Positions 4,763 to 6,943 of a stretch of DNA of 6,943 nt are shown one piece after another. The stretch is from contig JAITVR010000034.1 in assembly GCA_031285695.1 (NCBI GenBank), positions 1 through 6,943 of the forward strand, in the 5' to 3' direction. Every line of letters starts with the position of its first letter. The first letter of the stretch is position 1. The stretch is from Prevotellaceae bacterium (GTDB lineage: Bacteria; Bacteroidota; Bacteroidia; Bacteroidales; UBA932). The position numbers were made by a program, and so were the translations under genes. The notes under the pieces are model-generated. The model ran no database searches. It saw nothing but the letters and a program-made list of their open reading frames with translations, and was not told the DNA's origin.

Positions 4763-6490
4763 TTACTCCACTAACTTTTCCTCCAGCACTGCCTTGTACT
4801 TGCCCAAATCTTCGGGTGCAAAGTTGGCAATGTAGGCGGCGCGCTCGGCGTTCCAAGCCTTGCCGCGCTTAATGTACACCTCGGCGGACTGGCTGTAGGC
4901 GGCATCGCGCTGCGCATCAATCAGCAGCAGGTAGCCCATGATGATGTGCCCTGCCATCTCGACCAAGCGGCGCGCGTGAAAGTCGATGTACTCGGCATCG
5001 GCGCCCACGGTTACCTTGCTTACCATGTCATCGTATTCCGAGGTCATTTCGATAAGCAGCTTGCGCAGACCTTCGTGCTCGGGTCTTACGGGCTGCTGCT
5101 CGTAGCGGCGCATTTGCGAAAGCGCGGTGCCGGTGGTTACGCCACGAATGGCAGCCACAACTTGCAGCTGCGAGGTGCCTTCGTAAATGGTGGTAATGCG
5201 CGCATCGCGGTAGGCGCGCTCAATGGGGTAATCCTTCATGAAGCCGCTGCCACCGTGGATTTGAATGGAGTCGTAGGTAAGCTGGTTGCTGTACTCGCTG
5301 CTGAATAGCTTGGTCAGCGGCGTGTACAAATCGGCCAGCTTTTGGTACTCTTTTTGCTCGCTGCGCTCTTCGGGCGTAAGCTTGCGGTCTTCGGCTACAA
5401 AGCCGTAAGCCTTATAGACATCAACAAAGCGCGAGGTTTCGTACAGCAGCGTGCGCGAGGCTTGCAGCTTTGCCTTCATTACGGTAAGCATTTCGTACAC
5501 GGCAGGAAACTCAATAATGTTTTTGCCAAACTGTGCACGCTCGTTGGCGTACTTCAGCGCTTCGCGATACGCCATTTCGCAAATGCCCACGCTCTGCGCG
5601 CCCACGCCCAAGCGTGCGCCGTTCATGAGCGACATTACGTAGCGAATGAGACCCAGCTTGCGGTCGCCAACCAGCTGCGCCGGGGCGTTGGTAAACACCA
5701 GCTCGCAGGTGGGCGAGCCCTTAATACCTAACTTATTTTCGATACGGCGAACGCGCACGCCGCCATCGTTTTTATCGTAAACGAAATACGAAAGACCGCG
5801 CGCATCGGCTGTGCCTTCTTCGCTTCGCGCAAGCACCAGCTTTATTTCGGCATCGCCGTTGGTGATGAAGCGCTTTACGCCGTTGAGCATCCAACGCTGC
5901 TTGCCTTCGTCCCACGTGGCCTTGAGCATAACGGCCTGCAGGTCGCTGCCGGCATCGGGTTCGGTGAGGTCCATGGAGCAGGTTTCGCCCTTGTTTACGC
6001 GGGGCAAAAACTGCTGCTTGATTTCCTCTGAGGCAAATTCGTGAATGGTTTCGGCGCAGTCCTGCAAGCCCCAAATATTGCCAAAGCCTGCATCGGCGCG
6101 CGATACCACTTCGGCGGACATTACGTAGGGCACCATGCTGAAGTTGAGCCCACCGTACTGGCGCGGCAGCGACATGCCGTACACGCCTGCCTGCGTAAGC
6201 GCCTCGTGATTTTCTTGCGTTCCGCGCGCGTACTTCACGCGACCGTCAATCACTTCGGGTCCATCGTGGTCCACGCTTTCGGCGTTTGGTCCAATTACGT
6301 TGCCGCAAATTTCGCCCACTATTTCGAGCGTTTTGTCGTAGCTGTCCAGCGCATCTTCAACATCAGTCGGAGCATAGTCGTACTTGTCTTTATCAACAAA
6401 TCCCTTTTCCTTCAACTCCACAATCTTCTTCATCAGCGGATGAGAAAGGTGGAACTTTAGGTCTTTATTATCGGTATAAAAGTTAGCCAT
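4763..6490 (-). CDS. Acyl-CoA dehydrogenase with C-terminal extension
   Basis: This 575-residue flavoprotein oxidises an acyl-CoA to the 2-enoyl-CoA and passes electrons to an electron-transfer flavoprotein. It has the usual three-part core: the N-terminal helices (about 45-160), the beta domain with LTEPDAGSD (175-183) and KRFITNGDAE (206-215), and the C-terminal helices with RAQFGKNI (318-325), IQIHGGSGFMKDYPIERAYRDARITTIYEGTSQLQ (409-443). Glu437 in IYEGT aligns with the catalytic base of medium-chain-type enzymes. Residues about 362-385 form a charged insertion between core helices, and about 450-575 make the extra C-terminal domain found in the longer members of the family. Substrate chain length is not readable. 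The ATG at 6490 is a clear start; no promoter box was found in the AT-rich stretch upstream, which includes the 9-base repeat array. It ends in a shared 3' region with a palindromic repeat and terminator. G+C is high (38 of 60 bases at 4861-4920). Confidence 0.92.
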   Translation of the reverse strand: MANFYTDNKDLKFHLSHPLMKKIVELKEKGFVDKDKYDYAPTDVEDALDSYDKTLEIVGEICGNVIGPNAESVDHDGPEVIDGRVKYARGTQENHEALTQAGVYGMSLPRQYGGLNFSMVPYVMSAEVVSRADAGFGNIWGLQDCAETIHEFASEEIKQQFLPRVNKGETCSMDLTEPDAGSDLQAVMLKATWDEGKQRWMLNGVKRFITNGDAEIKLVLARSEEGTADARGLSYFVYDKNDGGVRVRRIENKLGIKGSPTCELVFTNAPAQLVGDRKLGLIRYVMSLMNGARLGVGAQSVGICEMAYREALKYANERAQFGKNIIEFPAVYEMLTVMKAKLQASRTLLYETSRFVDVYKAYGFVAEDRKLTPEERSEQKEYQKLADLYTPLTKLFSSEYSNQLTYDSIQIHGGSGFMKDYPIERAYRDARITTIYEGTSQLQVVAAIRGVTTGTALSQMRRYEQQPVRPEHEGLRKLLIEMTSEYDDMVSKVTVGADAEYIDFHARRLVEMAGHIIMGYLLLIDAQRDAAYSQSAEVYIKRGKAWNAERAAYIANFAPEDLGKYKAVLEEKLVE

Positions 6491-6529
6491 AGCTTGGTTT
6501 TTTTTAATGGTTTATTTTTTTTGAATGAA

Positions 6530-6565
6530 GTTTAAGAAAATTAAGAAGTTTAGGAAATTTAGGAA
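6530..6565. repeat. 9-base tandem array beside the four-helix-bundle gene
   Basis: Four units follow each other without gaps: gtttaagaa (6530), aattaagaa (6539), gtttaggaa (6548) and atttaggaa (6557). It is the same word as in the hairpin at 239-307. Read on the minus strand, each unit holds a TAA in the same frame as the four-helix-bundle gene, whose own stop (6559-6561) is inside the nearest unit. Hence the stop codon is repeat-derived and is followed by three more in-frame TAA. Confidence 0.85.
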
Positions 6566-6927
6566 TTGCTGCTGCGAATTGTTTTGCAGTAGTTGTTTAA
6601 CAAATGACTTGCGTTTTCTATTTGCTCCCAAAGTTGGGTGCGCTGCTTTTCATCAATATATTTTAGGTCAAAAGAAAGAATAATGTAGTAGCGACACTCC
6701 TCTAATGAGCCCTGAGAGATATTGTAAAAACGCAGCTTATCGTTGACTCCTTTCTTTGGGTAACCCTCAGCGATGTTTGCAGCAATAGAAACTGCAGCAC
6801 GACGAAATTGTGAAGTAAGTCCAAACATCTCGCCCTTCGGAAAACTTTCCGTAATTTTATACGCAAGCAACACAAATTTGTGCGCTTCCTGCCATAACTT
6901 CAAGTCCGTAAACGATGTCGTAGCCAT
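6559..6927 (-). CDS. Four-helix-bundle protein (23S rRNA intervening-sequence type)
   Basis: This 122-residue protein has the family's hallmarks: FTDLKLWQEAHKFVLLAYKI (6-25), FPKGEMFGLTSQFRRAAVSI (29-48) with AANIAEGY after it, and RFYNISQGSLEECRYYIIL (66-84). Members of this family are four-helix bundles that form homo-oligomers. They were first seen inside intervening sequences of 23S rRNA genes, and a related form is the accessory protein of diversity-generating retroelements. Their biochemical role is largely unknown; nucleic-acid binding is suggested. Here no rRNA or reverse transcriptase gene is in the window. The gene is AT-rich (22 G+C of 60 bases at 6841-6900) and flanked by inverted 9-base repeats. 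The ATG at 6927 fits the usual N-terminus. The stop lies in the repeat array. Confidence 0.88.
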   Translation of the reverse strand: MATTSFTDLKLWQEAHKFVLLAYKITESFPKGEMFGLTSQFRRAAVSIAANIAEGYPKKGVNDKLRFYNISQGSLEECRYYIILSFDLKYIDEKQRTQLWEQIENASHLLNNYCKTIRSSNS

Positions 6928-6934
6928 AAATTAC

Positions 6935-6943
6935 TTCTTAGAC
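6935..6943. repeat. Inverted 9-base unit at the window edge
   Basis: The bases ttcttagac are the exact inverse of the unit gtctaagaa at 251-259. It lies eight bases upstream of the four-helix-bundle start codon, on the side opposite the array at 6530-6565, and in inverted orientation to it. The window ends inside or at the end of this unit, so the length of any array here is not visible. One 9-base match alone is weak; the paired arrangement makes it worth recording. Confidence 0.5.

Noticed and set aside
4656..4856. Minus-strand ORF with HCEERGTSNAAI
   Set aside because: It is the translation of the 89-base palindromic repeat running into another frame of the acyl-CoA dehydrogenase gene, not a gene.
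4946..6486. Several plus-strand ORFs opposite the acyl-CoA dehydrogenase
   Set aside because: All are antisense shadows of a well-conserved gene in high-G+C DNA; none has recognisable motifs or a start signal.

Overview
The window looks like chromosomal DNA from a member of the Bacteroidota, most likely an anaerobic or fermentative one. The reasons are a TAnnTTTG-type promoter box ahead of the toxin-antitoxin genes, the lack of clear Shine-Dalgarno sequences, a 2-oxoacid:ferredoxin oxidoreductase (Kor-type) gene set, a lipoprotein of a type common in this phylum, and 7- and 9-base word repeats between genes. No rRNA, tRNA or CRISPR array is visible. The species cannot be named from the sequence.

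Region 1 (1-1284, + strand) carries the end of korB (thiamine-diphosphate beta subunit), a small Dabb-domain protein, and korC (gamma subunit). KorB and KorC are parts of one ferredoxin-dependent 2-oxoacid oxidoreductase. The Dabb gene lies between them, and repeat-built palindromes sit on both sides of it. Region 2 (1306-2020) is an AT-rich type II toxin-antitoxin cassette with its own promoter box and an 18-base dyad just before the antitoxin start. Region 3 (2032-4570) encodes a beta-helix lipoprotein and an exported endonuclease/exonuclease/phosphatase-family enzyme. A 112-base dispersed repeat separates them and supplies the start codon of the second gene.

Region 4 (4571-4766) is the convergent intergenic stretch. 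It has a rho-independent terminator that best serves the minus strand and an 89-base palindromic dispersed repeat. Region 5 (4763-6490, - strand) is a long acyl-CoA dehydrogenase with a C-terminal extension. Region 6 (6530-6943, - strand) is an AT-rich four-helix-bundle (23S rRNA intervening-sequence type) gene. It is flanked by inverted copies of the same 9-base word that builds the hairpin at 239-307.

The conserved genes are ordinary metabolism: 2-oxoacid oxidation through ferredoxin, acyl-CoA oxidation, and envelope or exported proteins. The unusual part is between genes. Short-period tandem words (7 or 9 bases) are arranged as inverted arms that fit tightly against gene ends. In one case the arms enclose a four-helix-bundle gene, and in another two such palindromes bracket a Dabb gene inside the kor operon. 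This could be a small mobile or repeat-expansion system, but from one window that is a hypothesis only.
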